A stretch of 64,000 bases of DNA from Salegentibacter sp. Hel_I_6 (GTDB lineage Bacteria > Bacteroidota > Bacteroidia > Flavobacteriales > Flavobacteriaceae): the NCBI RefSeq assembly GCF_000745315.1, contig NZ_JQNQ01000001.1:1612001-1676000 (forward strand). Direction: 5' to 3'. The translations under genes were made by a program, and so were the position numbers. Below the pieces are notes generated by a model. The model saw only the letters and a program-made list of their open reading frames with translations, ran no database searches and had not been told where the DNA came from. Positions 8,206 through 17,129 of the stretch are shown piece after piece (the first letter of the stretch is position 1; each line of letters starts with the position of its first letter).

Positions 8206-9609
8206 TTAATTGCTTCCATTATAACCCAGAATTTTAAGCATATCCTCGGCATTTTGTTCCGGGCTAAATAAACTGGTTTCAATATTTCCATCCTTATCCT
8301 TATCGATAAGCAGATGTTTTGGCTGCGGAATTAAACAGTGATGTAAGCCACCGTGACCACCAATAGTTTCCTGGTAAGCCCCAGTATTAAAAAAGCCAAT
8401 ATAAAGCGGTTTATCCTTTTTATACTTCGGAAGATAAATTGCGTTTACATTCTGCTCTGAGTTATAATAATCGTCGCTATCGCAAGTTAACCCTCCAAGT
8501 AAAACGCGTTCATATTCATCGTTCCAACGGTTTACCGGCAACATCACAAATTTCTTACTAATAGCCCAGGTATCCGGCAAAGTGGTGATAAATGAAGAAT
8601 TAATCATATTCCACTTTTCACGATCATTTTGTTGCTTTTGATATAAAATCTCATAGATTGCGCCGCCACTTTCTCCAACGGTAAAACTTCCAAATTCGGT
8701 GAAAATATTAGGAACATCAACTTCAGCTTCTTCGCAATATAATTTGATCTGATTAATGATCTCGTCTACCATATAGGCGTAATCATACTCAAAATGCAGG
8801 GAATTTTTAACCGGAAAACCTCCCCCAATATTCAAACTATCCAAATCTGGGCAAACCTTCTTCAGGTTTACATAAACACGTAAACATTTCTGTAATTCGT
8901 TCCAATAATAGGCTGTATCTCGAATACCTGTATTGATAAAGAAATGAAGCATTTTTAGAGAAACCTGGTCGTTTTCCTTTATTTGTTTATTGTAAAATGG
9001 TACAATATTCTTATAACCTATTCCCAACCTGGAAGTATAGAACTCAAATTTTGGTTCTTCTTCAGAAGCAATCCTGATTCCGATAGGAAATTTACCGTTA
9101 ATCTTTTCAGATAAAAGGTCTATTTCTTCGTAATTATCGATAATTGGAATACAGTTCTTATGACCATCGTTTAACAGTCTGGAAATATTTTCAACGTATT
9201 GATCACGTTTAAAGCCATTACATAGCACGTAAGTATCGTTGGTAATTTTCCCAGATTTCTTAAGTTGCTCCACAATATTAATATCGAAAGCCGAAGAGGT
9301 TTCAATATGAATATCATTTTTTAAAGCTTCGTTCAAAACGTGCTGAAAATGTGAACTCTTAGTGCAATAGCAATAATTATAGCTTCCTTTATAATCATGT
9401 TTTGCCATAGCATCTGCAAACCATTTCTTCGCTCGCCCAATATTTTCTGAAATTTTAGGGAGATAAGTAAATTTTAAAGGAGCCCCGTATTTTTTTACAA
9501 GTTCCATTAAATCGATGTCATGAAATTTTAATTCTGTACCCTCCAGGGTAAACTCTTCCTGGGGAAAATAATAGGTTTGGTCTATTAAATCGCTGTATTT
9601 AGTATTCAA
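8206..9609 (-). CDS. speA: Arginine decarboxylase, PLP-dependent (fold III)
   Basis: A 467-residue enzyme of the alanine-racemase-fold decarboxylases, converting arginine to agmatine. The PLP lysine is in NYCYCTKSSHF (Lys84). The phosphate-binding LNIGGGFP, TEFGSFTVGESG and the second active-site motif LTCDSDDYYN are intact. It is shorter than the ~630-residue enterobacterial SpeA, as in other Bacteroidota forms. The only start that preserves the conserved N-terminus (NTKYSDLIDQTYYFPQEEF) is a TTG at 9609; an in-frame TAA lies five codons upstream and the next ATG is 34 codons in. A TACCTTTA box at 9627-9634 may be its -7 element. First gene of the polyamine operon. Confidence 0.86.
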   Translation of the reverse strand: MNTKYSDLIDQTYYFPQEEFTLEGTELKFHDIDLMELVKKYGAPLKFTYLPKISENIGRAKKWFADAMAKHDYKGSYNYCYCTKSSHFQHVLNEALKNDIHIETSSAFDINIVEQLKKSGKITNDTYVLCNGFKRDQYVENISRLLNDGHKNCIPIIDNYEEIDLLSEKINGKFPIGIRIASEEEPKFEFYTSRLGIGYKNIVPFYNKQIKENDQVSLKMLHFFINTGIRDTAYYWNELQKCLRVYVNLKKVCPDLDSLNIGGGFPVKNSLHFEYDYAYMVDEIINQIKLYCEEAEVDVPNIFTEFGSFTVGESGGAIYEILYQKQQNDREKWNMINSSFITTLPDTWAISKKFVMLPVNRWNDEYERVLLGGLTCDSDDYYNSEQNVNAIYLPKYKKDKPLYIGFFNTGAYQETIGGHGGLHHCLIPQPKHLLIDKDKDGNIETSLFSPEQNAEDMLKILGYNGSN

Positions 9610-9827
9610 TTGTTTGGTTTATATATTAAAGGTAAAAATTTAGGCATTAATTTTTCGCACCAAAAGAAATGACTGGTAAATTAATGTTAAGAAAAATTTG
9701 AAAAGGTTTGCATTCAAGACCTGAAAAAGCTCAAACCAGAAAATTTGCACCAATGGGTTTTCCCCTGCTGTGTATTGATTGTAAAATCCTGTCAATTAAT
9801 TGTATGCATTAAATATTTAAAAATAAA

Positions 9828-9857
9828 GAACCGGAAGGAGCGATCTCAATCCGGTTC
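9828..9857 (-). terminator. Intrinsic terminator after rluB
   Basis: Perfect 8-base arms at 9828-9835 and 9850-9857 (GAACCGGA/TCCGGTTC) with a 14-base loop. On the minus strand the stem is followed by TTTATTTTT. It lies 36 bases after the rluB stop. The rest of the 9610-9893 gap holds nothing I can identify. Confidence 0.75.
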
Positions 9858-9893
9858 AAAAATATTAAAAAACTTAATACGGAATCACTTTTT

Positions 9894-10736
9894 TTAAAGC
9901 ATTCCTAAATTTATAACTTCCTGATCTGTAAGCCTTCTAAATCGGCCACGCGGAAGGTCTTTTTTCGTTAGTCCGCCAAAAACCACACGATCCAGTTTTT
10001 CAACTTCATACCCCTGACTTTTAAAAAGTCTTTGTATGATATGATTTTTGGTGCTATTGGTTTCAATACCAATTTCGTTCTTAGGCCTATCGGCAATAAA
10101 GCTAATATCCTGAATATTTACTTTACCGTCTTCGAGAATAACACCACTTCTAATTTTATCTAAATGTTCTAAAGAAAGTGGTTTCGTAAGATTAACCTGG
10201 TAGATTTGTCTAATTCCGTTTCTTGGTTTCCCTAATCTTTTCGCCAAAGTGCCATCGTTAGTAAAGACCAAAAGTCCCATTGCTTGGGTATCTAATTTTC
10301 CCACAGGATCTAATTTTGCTTTGGTAGCCTTAGCCATTATATCCATTACGGTCTTCCCTCCTTTTTCGATACTTCCGGTTACATAAATACCTTTTGGCTT
10401 ATTCAGGACAAAATATTCTGGCTTATCGGGATTTACTCTTCTTCCATCAAATTTAACCTCATCGGTTGGCGCAACCTTATAGCCCATTTCGGTTACTATA
10501 TTTCCATTCACGGTTACATTTCCGGCAGAAATAAAAATATCGGCATCACGTCGGGAACAAATTCCGGCATTGGCAATATATTTATTTAAACGAATTCCAT
10601 CGGTTTTGGAAGGAGTTTTAGGAGCCGACTGCTGCTTTTTAATAGGCGCATTGCCGCGGGCCATAGACTTTTTGGAGTTTCCTCCACCCTGTCTTCCGCT
10701 AACTTTTCCACCTTTAGATTTATCGTTTCTACTCAT
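9894..10736 (-). CDS. rluB: 23S rRNA pseudouridine synthase, RsuA/RluB/E/F family
   Basis: A 280-residue pseudouridine synthase. Residues 1-45 are a basic, Gly/Ser/Lys-rich disordered tail. An S4 RNA-binding domain follows (GIRLNKYIANAGICSRRDAD), then the catalytic domain with VGKLDTQAMGLLVFTNDG, whose Asp is the nucleophile in this family. The ATG at 10736 is chosen over a TTG six codons upstream, because that TTG lies inside a TACCTTTG promoter element. RluB is the likeliest member from the overall layout, but RsuA/RluE/RluF cannot be fully excluded. A terminator follows. Confidence 0.82.
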   Translation of the reverse strand: MSRNDKSKGGKVSGRQGGGNSKKSMARGNAPIKKQQSAPKTPSKTDGIRLNKYIANAGICSRRDADIFISAGNVTVNGNIVTEMGYKVAPTDEVKFDGRRVNPDKPEYFVLNKPKGIYVTGSIEKGGKTVMDIMAKATKAKLDPVGKLDTQAMGLLVFTNDGTLAKRLGKPRNGIRQIYQVNLTKPLSLEHLDKIRSGVILEDGKVNIQDISFIADRPKNEIGIETNSTKNHIIQRLFKSQGYEVEKLDRVVFGGLTKKDLPRGRFRRLTDQEVINLGML

Positions 10737-10751
10737 ATCGCTAATTTTTTG

Positions 10752-10759
10752 CAAAGGTA
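10752..10759 (-). promoter_or_regulatory. Candidate -7 promoter element (TACCTTTG) for rluB
   Basis: The minus strand reads TACCTTTG, matching the Bacteroidota TAnnTTTG consensus, about 16 bases before the ATG of rluB. I see no matching TTG at the -33 position. The element rules out the upstream TTG at 10754 as a start if it is real. Confidence 0.42.
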
Positions 10760-10829
10760 CTCTATTGATTTATAGTGACGTTCTATTTAATTGAAAGATT
10801 TTAACATCCAAAACATGAGAATTGCATAA

Positions 10830-11306
10830 TTAATAGTCAATTCTATCGCCCTTAGCTTCCCACTTTTGAAAAACCGGAAGTCCTTCTTCTCGCATTAGAT
10901 TTTCAAAAGGGATTTTACGATCACCCATTTTCAAGGCAATCTCATCATAAATAAATTGATCGTCAAATCCAATTTTAGCTGCGTCTTCCCGTGTAAGCGC
11001 ATAATACACTTTTTCTGGTCGCGCCCAGTAAATTGCTCCTAAACACATTGGACAGGGTTCACATGAAGTATATAAAATACAATTTTCAAGTTGAAAATCC
11101 TGTAATTTTTCGCAGGCTTTTCTAATAGCCACAACCTCAGCATGAGCAGTTGGATCGTTACTGGCGGTTACTTTATTGTTAGCTTCAGCTATAATTTCAC
11201 CATCTTTAACGATTACAGCACCAAATGGGCCGCCATGGCCTTTATCCATTCCTTCTTCGGCTAATTGAATAGCCCTTTTCAGAAAATAGCTATGATCTTT
11301 TTTCAT
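10830..11306 (-). CDS. guaD: Guanine deaminase (CDA-fold)
   Basis: A 158-residue zinc deaminase of the cytidine-deaminase fold. The zinc and catalytic residues are in TAHAEVVAIR (His, Glu) and SCEPCPMCLGAIYWA (two Cys). The segments GGPFGAVIVKDGEIIAEANN and GFDDQFIYDEI are close to Bacillus subtilis guanine deaminase, which favours guanine over tRNA adenosine (TadA) as substrate. The reaction gives xanthine and ammonia in purine salvage. It is the last gene of the co-directional run that starts with mvaD, 21 bases from the UbiA gene; the functional link to isoprenoids is not obvious. Confidence 0.8.
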   Translation of the reverse strand: MKKDHSYFLKRAIQLAEEGMDKGHGGPFGAVIVKDGEIIAEANNKVTASNDPTAHAEVVAIRKACEKLQDFQLENCILYTSCEPCPMCLGAIYWARPEKVYYALTREDAAKIGFDDQFIYDEIALKMGDRKIPFENLMREEGLPVFQKWEAKGDRIDY

Positions 11307-11327
11307 ATAAATTTTTAATAAAAGTAA

Positions 11328-12233
11328 TTAAAATACCCTGTTTAGCACTTCTTCAATATCTATCAATAAAATACTAAAAACCCCCACTACAATTATTAGT
11401 TTTAAAATATTATGAAGCAATAAATATTGCCATTTGGCTTTGCTGAAGTATAGAAATAACAGGAAAAAAATAAGCAACACCAGGGAAACATAAAAGTAAT
11501 AGTTCATATAACCGGTGTCAAAACGTGTGACCAAAAGCAAAATTGGAACCACCGCCAGAACGCTTAAAATTGAAAGGAAAAACTTACTAAGTCGTTCGCC
11601 ATAGACAATCGGGATAGTTTGATAATTTTGAAGCAAATCACCCTGCATATTTTCCAGGTCCTTCACCAGTTCCCGCATTACAATCATTAAATAAAGGAAA
11701 GTAGCGTGGATAAAGATTACCGTTTCAAAATTTTTATAATAAACAAAAACCACAAAAAATGGCGTAATTGTGAGAATAGAAGCTACCAGGTTTCCAAGGA
11801 ATAAAATTCGTTTTAGCCTATGGGAATACAGCCAGATCGCAAAAATATAAATCGAAAAGAAAACAACTGCTTTAAACGAAACATAACTCGCAAAGAAAAT
11901 AGCAAGTAAATTTAGAATAAAATAGACTGAGAGTTTGGTTCGCTGACTTACAAACCGGTCTAGCATCGTTTTTTTAGGCCTGTTAATAAGGTCTTTTTCG
12001 CTATCGTAAAAATTATTAATAATATATCCCGAAGCGATTACGGTTGCTGAAGACAGGATTAGAAAAAATAAATTGTCGTCAAATAAAATTTGTCTTAAAG
12101 GCAACTCTGGCGCTAAAATAAAAGCGGAGGTAAGGTATTGTGCTACAATAAGCACCAAAATATTATAACCACGAACCACCGAAAACAAACTAAGCATTTT
12201 CAGCAATAAGCGCTTGTTAGAAGTGGACGCCAT
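11328..12233 (-). CDS. UbiA-family prenyltransferase
   Basis: A 301-residue membrane protein with about eight to nine hydrophobic segments. The two Asp-rich motifs of the UbiA superfamily are present: NNFYDSEKDLINRP (NxxxDxxxD) near residue 67 and VKDLENMQGD near residue 190. It sits 11 bases after mevalonate kinase, so it probably uses an isoprenyl diphosphate made by the neighbouring pathway. Homologues beside mevalonate genes in Bacteroidota are annotated as geranylgeranylglycerol-phosphate geranylgeranyltransferase; a quinone or lipid prenylation role is equally possible. The acceptor cannot be read from the sequence. Confidence 0.68.
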   Translation of the reverse strand: MASTSNKRLLLKMLSLFSVVRGYNILVLIVAQYLTSAFILAPELPLRQILFDDNLFFLILSSATVIASGYIINNFYDSEKDLINRPKKTMLDRFVSQRTKLSVYFILNLLAIFFASYVSFKAVVFFSIYIFAIWLYSHRLKRILFLGNLVASILTITPFFVVFVYYKNFETVIFIHATFLYLMIVMRELVKDLENMQGDLLQNYQTIPIVYGERLSKFFLSILSVLAVVPILLLVTRFDTGYMNYYFYVSLVLLIFFLLFLYFSKAKWQYLLLHNILKLIIVVGVFSILLIDIEEVLNRVF

Positions 12234-12244
12234 GAAGGGGTTAT

Positions 12245-13183
12245 TTAGAAGTTATAAACCACTTCTAATTTGTAATCTTTAAGAGATTTTCTGGCTTTTT
12301 CAATATCTTCAGTAAAACCTAGAATATAGCCACCGCCACCAGAACCACAAAGTTTCAGATAGTAATCATTGGTATCTATTCCGTGCTTCCATAATTTATG
12401 AAATTGGGCAGGAATCATTGGTTTAAAATTATCAAGCACCACGTGAGAAAGTCTTTTCACATTGGTGAATAGAGATTTTACGTCACCTTTAAGAAAATCG
12501 TCAACACAGGCATCTGTATGTTTTACAAATTGGTCTTTAAGCATTTGACGGAAACCTTCCTGCTTCATATTTTCCATAAAAATCCCAACCATAGGTCCTG
12601 TTTCGCCAGTGCTTCCACTATCTAATAAAAATACGGCGCCCTGACCATTTTCGGTTTGAGACGGAATGCCGGCCGGCTCAATATTATCTTTAGAATTTAT
12701 AAGAATTGGAATACTTAAATAACTATTAAGCGGATCTAAACCTGAAGATTTTCCGTGAAAAAAAGATTCCATTTCCCCAAAAACTTTTTTCAGCTTTAAT
12801 AATTTCTCTCGGGTAAGATTTTCTAAAACGGTAATCTTTCCAGTGGCATATTTATCATATATCGCTGCAACCAAAGCACCACTGCTTCCTACACCATATC
12901 CCTGTGGAATGGTAGAATCGAAATACATGCCTTTTTCAATATCTGTATTTAAAGCAGCTATATCAAATTGCACAAGCTCTGGATTGTTTTTCTGAAGTTC
13001 GTTAAGATAATCGGCAAAACGTCGTAAGCTTTTATTAGAAGCAATAGCTGCTTCAGAAGGATCTTCATCTACTTTAAGTGCTCCGTTATAAAAATTATAA
13101 GGAATGGATAAACCTTTGGAATCTTTGATGATCCCGTACTCTCCAAAGAGTAGGATTTTTGAATAAAATAAAGGTCCTTTCAT
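12245..13183 (-). CDS. Mevalonate kinase-like GHMP kinase
   Basis: A 312-residue GHMP kinase. The ATP-binding motif is PQGYGVGSSGALVAAIY near residue 93; FHGKSSGLDPLNSYL carries the region of the catalytic Asp; and the C-terminal GHMP motif is KLCGSGGGGYILGF. The N-terminus KILLFGEYGI matches the substrate-binding start of mevalonate kinases (K-x-x-L-x-GE). It lies 51 bases downstream of the diphosphomevalonate decarboxylase gene, which supports mevalonate kinase. It is somewhat divergent, and a phosphomevalonate or other mevalonate-derivative kinase activity cannot be excluded because no separate phosphomevalonate kinase gene is present here. Confidence 0.74.
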   Translation of the reverse strand: MKGPLFYSKILLFGEYGIIKDSKGLSIPYNFYNGALKVDEDPSEAAIASNKSLRRFADYLNELQKNNPELVQFDIAALNTDIEKGMYFDSTIPQGYGVGSSGALVAAIYDKYATGKITVLENLTREKLLKLKKVFGEMESFFHGKSSGLDPLNSYLSIPILINSKDNIEPAGIPSQTENGQGAVFLLDSGSTGETGPMVGIFMENMKQEGFRQMLKDQFVKHTDACVDDFLKGDVKSLFTNVKRLSHVVLDNFKPMIPAQFHKLWKHGIDTNDYYLKLCGSGGGGYILGFTEDIEKARKSLKDYKLEVVYNF

Positions 13184-13234
13184 AAGCTTTCGAATAATCT
13201 TTTTTCAGATCAAAAAAGAATAATGTAAGTAAAT

Positions 13235-14323
13235 CTACAATTTTTCTGCTCCCTTTCCAACCTGGTCGCAAATATACTGCCCTTTTTCACAATAGGCAAC
13301 AAGCTCATTCTTAATGAATTCTAAAATTTTTTCTTTATACATCTCTGGATAAAGCAAATGTACATTGGCGCCTGCATCCAGCGTGAAACAAATTGGAGTT
13401 TTAGTGCTTTCCCTAAACTTCCATATTTTATTGATAATTTCCAGTGTATTAGGCTTCATTAAAATAAAATAAGGATTGCTGCTCATCATCATCGCATGCA
13501 AAGTGAGCGCCTCACTTTCTACGATAGAAATAAATTCGTCTAAATTTCCGGAAGCGAAAATCTGCTTCAATTTATCTAAATTTGAATGTGCCTGAGCAAA
13601 TCGCTCTTTAGCAAAAGGATGACCGTGCATTAAATTATGACCAACACTGCTGCTTACCTGTTTTTGACCTTTATCTACCAGCAAAATAGTATCCTGAAAA
13701 GTTTTAAAAACCTCGTTTATTTCAAAAGGATATTTAATCCCAAAAAGGTCACTGCTTCCCTGAATATCTTTATGTTCTCCCCATTCAATTAATTCTCCTT
13801 CAATACTTCTGCAAGCACTTCCTGAACCCAATCGGGCCAAAAAGGAGGCTTTTTGATTGAAATAATCTTCGTTTTTCAAATCATTAGAAGCTAATTCCTT
13901 TTCTAAACTCATAATACACAGTGCTAAAGCGCTCATTCCGCTGGCGGAAGAAGCAATCCCGCTGCTGTGTGGAAAAGAGTTTTCTGTATAAATTTTAAAC
14001 TTATATTCCTTCAGAAATGGACAATAGAGTTCAATTCGCTCAAAGAATTGCTGAATTTTTGGTTTAAAATCTTCTTTCTTTTTTCCTTCAAAATAAAGCT
14101 CAAAATCAAAAGAATCAGATCTCTTTGATTTCTTCTGAAATTCCAGTTTCGTAGTAGTTTTGCAATTATTCAGCGTAAAACTAACCGAAGGATTCGCAGG
14201 AACCTGATTTTCCTTTTTCCCCCAATATTTCACCAAGGCAATATTACTTGGAGCCTGCCAGGTAACTTCTCCCTTTTCTATTTTATTTGAAAATTGCGTT
14301 GGAATAAAATCCTTTTCGGTCAT
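13235..14323 (-). CDS. mvaD: Diphosphomevalonate decarboxylase family protein
   Basis: A 362-residue GHMP-fold decarboxylase giving isopentenyl diphosphate. Active-site segments are intact: APSNIALVKYWGKKE (Lys), SSGIASSASGMSALALC, GSGSACRSIEGELIEWG (Ser and Arg) and CFTLDAGANVH, whose Asp is the catalytic base. In this phylum the family also includes enzymes described as mevalonate 3,5-bisphosphate decarboxylases, so the exact phosphorylated substrate is open. It is the first gene of an operon with mevalonate kinase, UbiA and guaD. A TATCTTTG box on the minus strand at 14398-14405 could be its -7 element, giving a leader of about 70 bases. Confidence 0.85.
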   Translation of the reverse strand: MTEKDFIPTQFSNKIEKGEVTWQAPSNIALVKYWGKKENQVPANPSVSFTLNNCKTTTKLEFQKKSKRSDSFDFELYFEGKKKEDFKPKIQQFFERIELYCPFLKEYKFKIYTENSFPHSSGIASSASGMSALALCIMSLEKELASNDLKNEDYFNQKASFLARLGSGSACRSIEGELIEWGEHKDIQGSSDLFGIKYPFEINEVFKTFQDTILLVDKGQKQVSSSVGHNLMHGHPFAKERFAQAHSNLDKLKQIFASGNLDEFISIVESEALTLHAMMMSSNPYFILMKPNTLEIINKIWKFRESTKTPICFTLDAGANVHLLYPEMYKEKILEFIKNELVAYCEKGQYICDQVGKGAEKL

Positions 14324-14565
14324 AGCAAAACTATTAATAACCTTCCCCGGGAAAGCCGAAGCCGGTATATTCTAAAATTAAAATCTCATTTATGGAACAA
14401 AGATATGTTTTAAGTTTTGGGAAATTAATTCTATAATTCAAATAAATTTCTATTTTAGTAACTACAAACGACCTCAAAGTCTAAAGATCAAGATGTTGAT
14501 TATTCATAAAAACAATTAAATATACTAGTAAATGTATTTCTAATTGTTTTCAATACTAACCAGGA

Positions 14566-15042
14566 ATGACCAGAAAACTCTTTTTAAGAAGCTCAATGGC
14601 CATTGGCATTTGTTTGCTTTTCGGTTTTATGGGCGCTATTGCTACCCAGGCCGGCATAGAGGGTTGGTACCCTGAACTCAACAAGCCCTGGTTTAATCCG
14701 CCAGACTCAATGTTTGGACCGGTTTGGTTGTTTATGTATATTTTAATGGGCGTGGCCGCAGGTATAGTTTGGAGCAAAGGATTTTATCATAAATGGGTAA
14801 AAACAGCCCTATACCATTTTGGTTTTCAGCTTTTATTAAATGGCTCCTGGTCGTTACTCTTTTTTGGGTTGCAAAAACCATTTCTAGCTTTTTTAAATAT
14901 CATCGCTCTATTTATTCTGATTCTCCTTACCTTTAAATGGTTTAAAATAGTGAATAAAATCGCTGCTTATTTGCTTATTCCCTATGCCGTTTGGGTACTC
15001 TATGCGATGGCACTCAATTTTGAAATCTGGCGGTTAAATTAA
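14566..15042 (+). CDS. tspO: TspO/MBR family tryptophan-rich sensory protein
   Basis: A 158-residue five-helix membrane protein. The diagnostic segment GWYPELNKPWFNPPDSMFGP, followed by VWLFMYILMGVAAGIVW, is clear, as is the C-terminal PYAVWVLYAMALNFEIWRLN. TspO proteins bind porphyrins and are linked to tetrapyrrole and stress responses. The gene stands alone: the mevalonate operon diverges on its left, and on the right it overlaps the convergent flavoprotein gene by four bases. The 242-base gap upstream shows no strong promoter match on this strand. Confidence 0.88.
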   Translation: MTRKLFLRSSMAIGICLLFGFMGAIATQAGIEGWYPELNKPWFNPPDSMFGPVWLFMYILMGVAAGIVWSKGFYHKWVKTALYHFGFQLLLNGSWSLLFFGLQKPFLAFLNIIALFILILLTFKWFKIVNKIAAYLLIPYAVWVLYAMALNFEIWRLN

Positions 15043-16259
15043 TTTCCAGTCATTGCTTTTGCTGCAAGAAAACCCCCCGTCCAGGCATTTTGGAAATTAA
15101 AGCCACCGGTAATTGCATCTATATTCAATATTTCCCCGGCTAAAAAAAGGTTCTTATGTAATTTACTTTCAAAAGTTTTAAAATTAACTTCCTTGAGATC
15201 CAGCCCGCCGGCCGTTACAAATTCTTCTTTAAAAGTGCTTTTCCCGTTTACGTGGAAAGCCCCTTCCGTAAGTTGCTCGCTTAAATTTTGCAACTGACTT
15301 TTATTTAAATCGGCCCAGGTGGTTACTTCATTTACTTCGGAAGCCAACACCAGGCTTCTCCATAATCGTTTAGGTAAATCGAATTGTGCATTTTTCACAA
15401 CCTGCTGTTTAGCAAATTTGGTTTTTAATTCTTTTAGTTGATCTAAAATTTCTTCGGAAGAATAACCCGGAAGCCAGTTCACCATTATTTGAAATTGATA
15501 ATTTAGCTTCTCTAAATCTCTTGCGCCCCAGGCCGATAGCTTTAAAATTCCTGGCCCGCTCATTCCCCAATGGGTAATTAAAAGCGGCCCTTTACTTTCT
15601 AAATTTACTTTTTTAGAATTTATTTTTACAACGGCTTCAGTCGCAATTCCCGGTAAATCTTTAATTCGGTCGTCTTTTATATTGAAGGTAAAAAGCGAAG
15701 GTACTGGTTCAATAATTTTATGATCCAATTTTTTTAAAATATTCCATATTTTAGGATTACTGCCGGTAGCGAGCATCATTTTTTCTGCTGAAAATTCTCC
15801 TTTACTGGTTTTAATTTCCCAAAAATTATTTTTTTGCTCAAATGCCTGAACTGCATGACTTTTTAAAACCTGAATTTTTAATCTTTCAGTTTCCTGCAAA
15901 AAGCAATTAATTATACTTTGAGAATCATCTGAAACCGGGAAAATACGGCCATCATCTTCAATCTTTAATTGAATTCCGCGCTTTTCAAACCATTCCATGG
16001 TATCACCGGTCATAAAACTGTGAAACGGCCCCAACAATTCCTTTTCTCCACGAGGATAATTGGTGCTTAATTCTTTCGGAATAAATTCGGCGTGAGTCAC
16101 ATTACACCGGCCACCTCCAGAAACTTTTACCTTAGTAAGCACTTCCTTTCCCCGTTCTAAAATCGCAATTTTTAGATTCGGGTTAAATTCAGCAGCGTTA
16201 ATTGCCGTAAAAAATCCCGCTGCGCCGCCGCCAATAATAATGATGTCAAAATGCTGCAT
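15039..16259 (-). CDS. BaiN/HI0933-family flavoprotein (NAD(P)/FAD-dependent oxidoreductase)
   Basis: A 406-residue flavoprotein. The N-terminal dinucleotide fold shows IIIGGGAAGFFTAINAAE at residues 5-22, then KVSGGGRCNVTH and TNYPRGEKE, all typical of the HI0933/YhiN group. The C-terminal FAD contact is FLAGEILNIDAITGGFNFQ. The length fits the family. The physiological substrate is unknown; BaiN itself reduces bile acid intermediates, but that activity cannot be assumed here. The gene converges with tspO with a four-base overlap and is followed upstream by GDPD on the same strand. Confidence 0.8.
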   Translation of the reverse strand: MQHFDIIIIGGGAAGFFTAINAAEFNPNLKIAILERGKEVLTKVKVSGGGRCNVTHAEFIPKELSTNYPRGEKELLGPFHSFMTGDTMEWFEKRGIQLKIEDDGRIFPVSDDSQSIINCFLQETERLKIQVLKSHAVQAFEQKNNFWEIKTSKGEFSAEKMMLATGSNPKIWNILKKLDHKIIEPVPSLFTFNIKDDRIKDLPGIATEAVVKINSKKVNLESKGPLLITHWGMSGPGILKLSAWGARDLEKLNYQFQIMVNWLPGYSSEEILDQLKELKTKFAKQQVVKNAQFDLPKRLWRSLVLASEVNEVTTWADLNKSQLQNLSEQLTEGAFHVNGKSTFKEEFVTAGGLDLKEVNFKTFESKLHKNLFLAGEILNIDAITGGFNFQNAWTGGFLAAKAMTGN

Positions 16260-16306
16260 ATCCAGGTTTAAAGTTTTTTTACTCTTTTCTTTTGAATCTT
16301 GAATAT

Positions 16307-16993
16307 TTAAAGCCTATCAGGAAAATCTGAAATAATTCCATCTACACCAAACTCTCGCATTCTCGAAATATCCTCGGGCTCATTTACCGTCCATACATTT
16401 ACTTTAAACCTGGCGTCGTGAGAAGCTTTTACATTATCTCTCGTAATTATTCCTAAAGAAGGATGAATTGCCGAGGCGTTTAATAATTTCCCGAGTTCTA
16501 TAGCTTCAGTAACACTAGCCTTACTTAAAATTCCCAGGGGAACATTTTCATCAAGCTTACGCATTTGAAACAATTCATTTTTTTGGAAACTGGAAACGAT
16601 AAAATTTTCATACTTCCAGTTTCTTTCAGCAATATACTTTTTAATTATTTCTGAAGTTTCGCTGGCAGTATTTAACCCTTTCAACTCAATATTTATAGTG
16701 CATTTTCCTTCAATAAGATCTAATACTTCAGTAAGCAAAGGGATTTCAAACTTTTCTTCAACCTTTAAAACTTTTAATTCGGTTAAAGTCTTTTTTGCCA
16801 CCTCTCCACTTCCATTGGTAGTTCGATCTAGCGTAAAATCGTGAATCACTACTAATTCACCAGTTTTGCATCTATGAACATCTATCTCAATAGCATCCAC
16901 TCCAAAATCCAATGCTTTTTGAATGCTCTCCAGGGTATTTTCAGCGAGATGCGCTTTCGCACCACGATGACCTATTTTAAGAATTTTACTCAT
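16307..16993 (-). CDS. Glycerophosphodiester phosphodiesterase
   Basis: A 228-residue cytoplasmic TIM-barrel enzyme hydrolysing glycerophosphodiesters to glycerol 3-phosphate and an alcohol. Catalytic motifs: IGHRGAKAHLAENTLES (His, Arg, Glu), AIEIDVHRCKTGELVVIHD (Glu, Asp, His) and DRTTNGSG. There is no signal peptide, so it resembles UgpQ rather than periplasmic GlpQ. A TACATTTG box on the minus strand at 16998-17005 lies so close to the ATG that the transcript could be nearly leaderless; no -33 match is seen. Confidence 0.87.
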   Translation of the reverse strand: MSKILKIGHRGAKAHLAENTLESIQKALDFGVDAIEIDVHRCKTGELVVIHDFTLDRTTNGSGEVAKKTLTELKVLKVEEKFEIPLLTEVLDLIEGKCTINIELKGLNTASETSEIIKKYIAERNWKYENFIVSSFQKNELFQMRKLDENVPLGILSKASVTEAIELGKLLNASAIHPSLGIITRDNVKASHDARFKVNVWTVNEPEDISRMREFGVDGIISDFPDRL

Positions 16994-17129
16994 AACACAA
17001 ATGTATAGAAATAGCCTTAAAGCTGCGAAATAAGCAAACTACTTATTAAGAAAGACTTATCAGGATTTAACATTTACTTAGAGGGATACTTTTTAATTTT
17101 ATTATTCTATCTAACTAATAATACGAATT

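Noticed and set aside
9610..9893. Small RNA or short gene in the largest intergenic gap
   Set aside because: Apart from the rluB terminator and a CAATTAATTG decamer at 9793-9802, I see no convincing promoter, coding frame or structure.
10830..11306. tRNA adenosine deaminase TadA
   Set aside because: The GGPFGAVIVKDG and GFDDQFIYDEI segments follow guanine deaminase of Bacillus rather than TadA.
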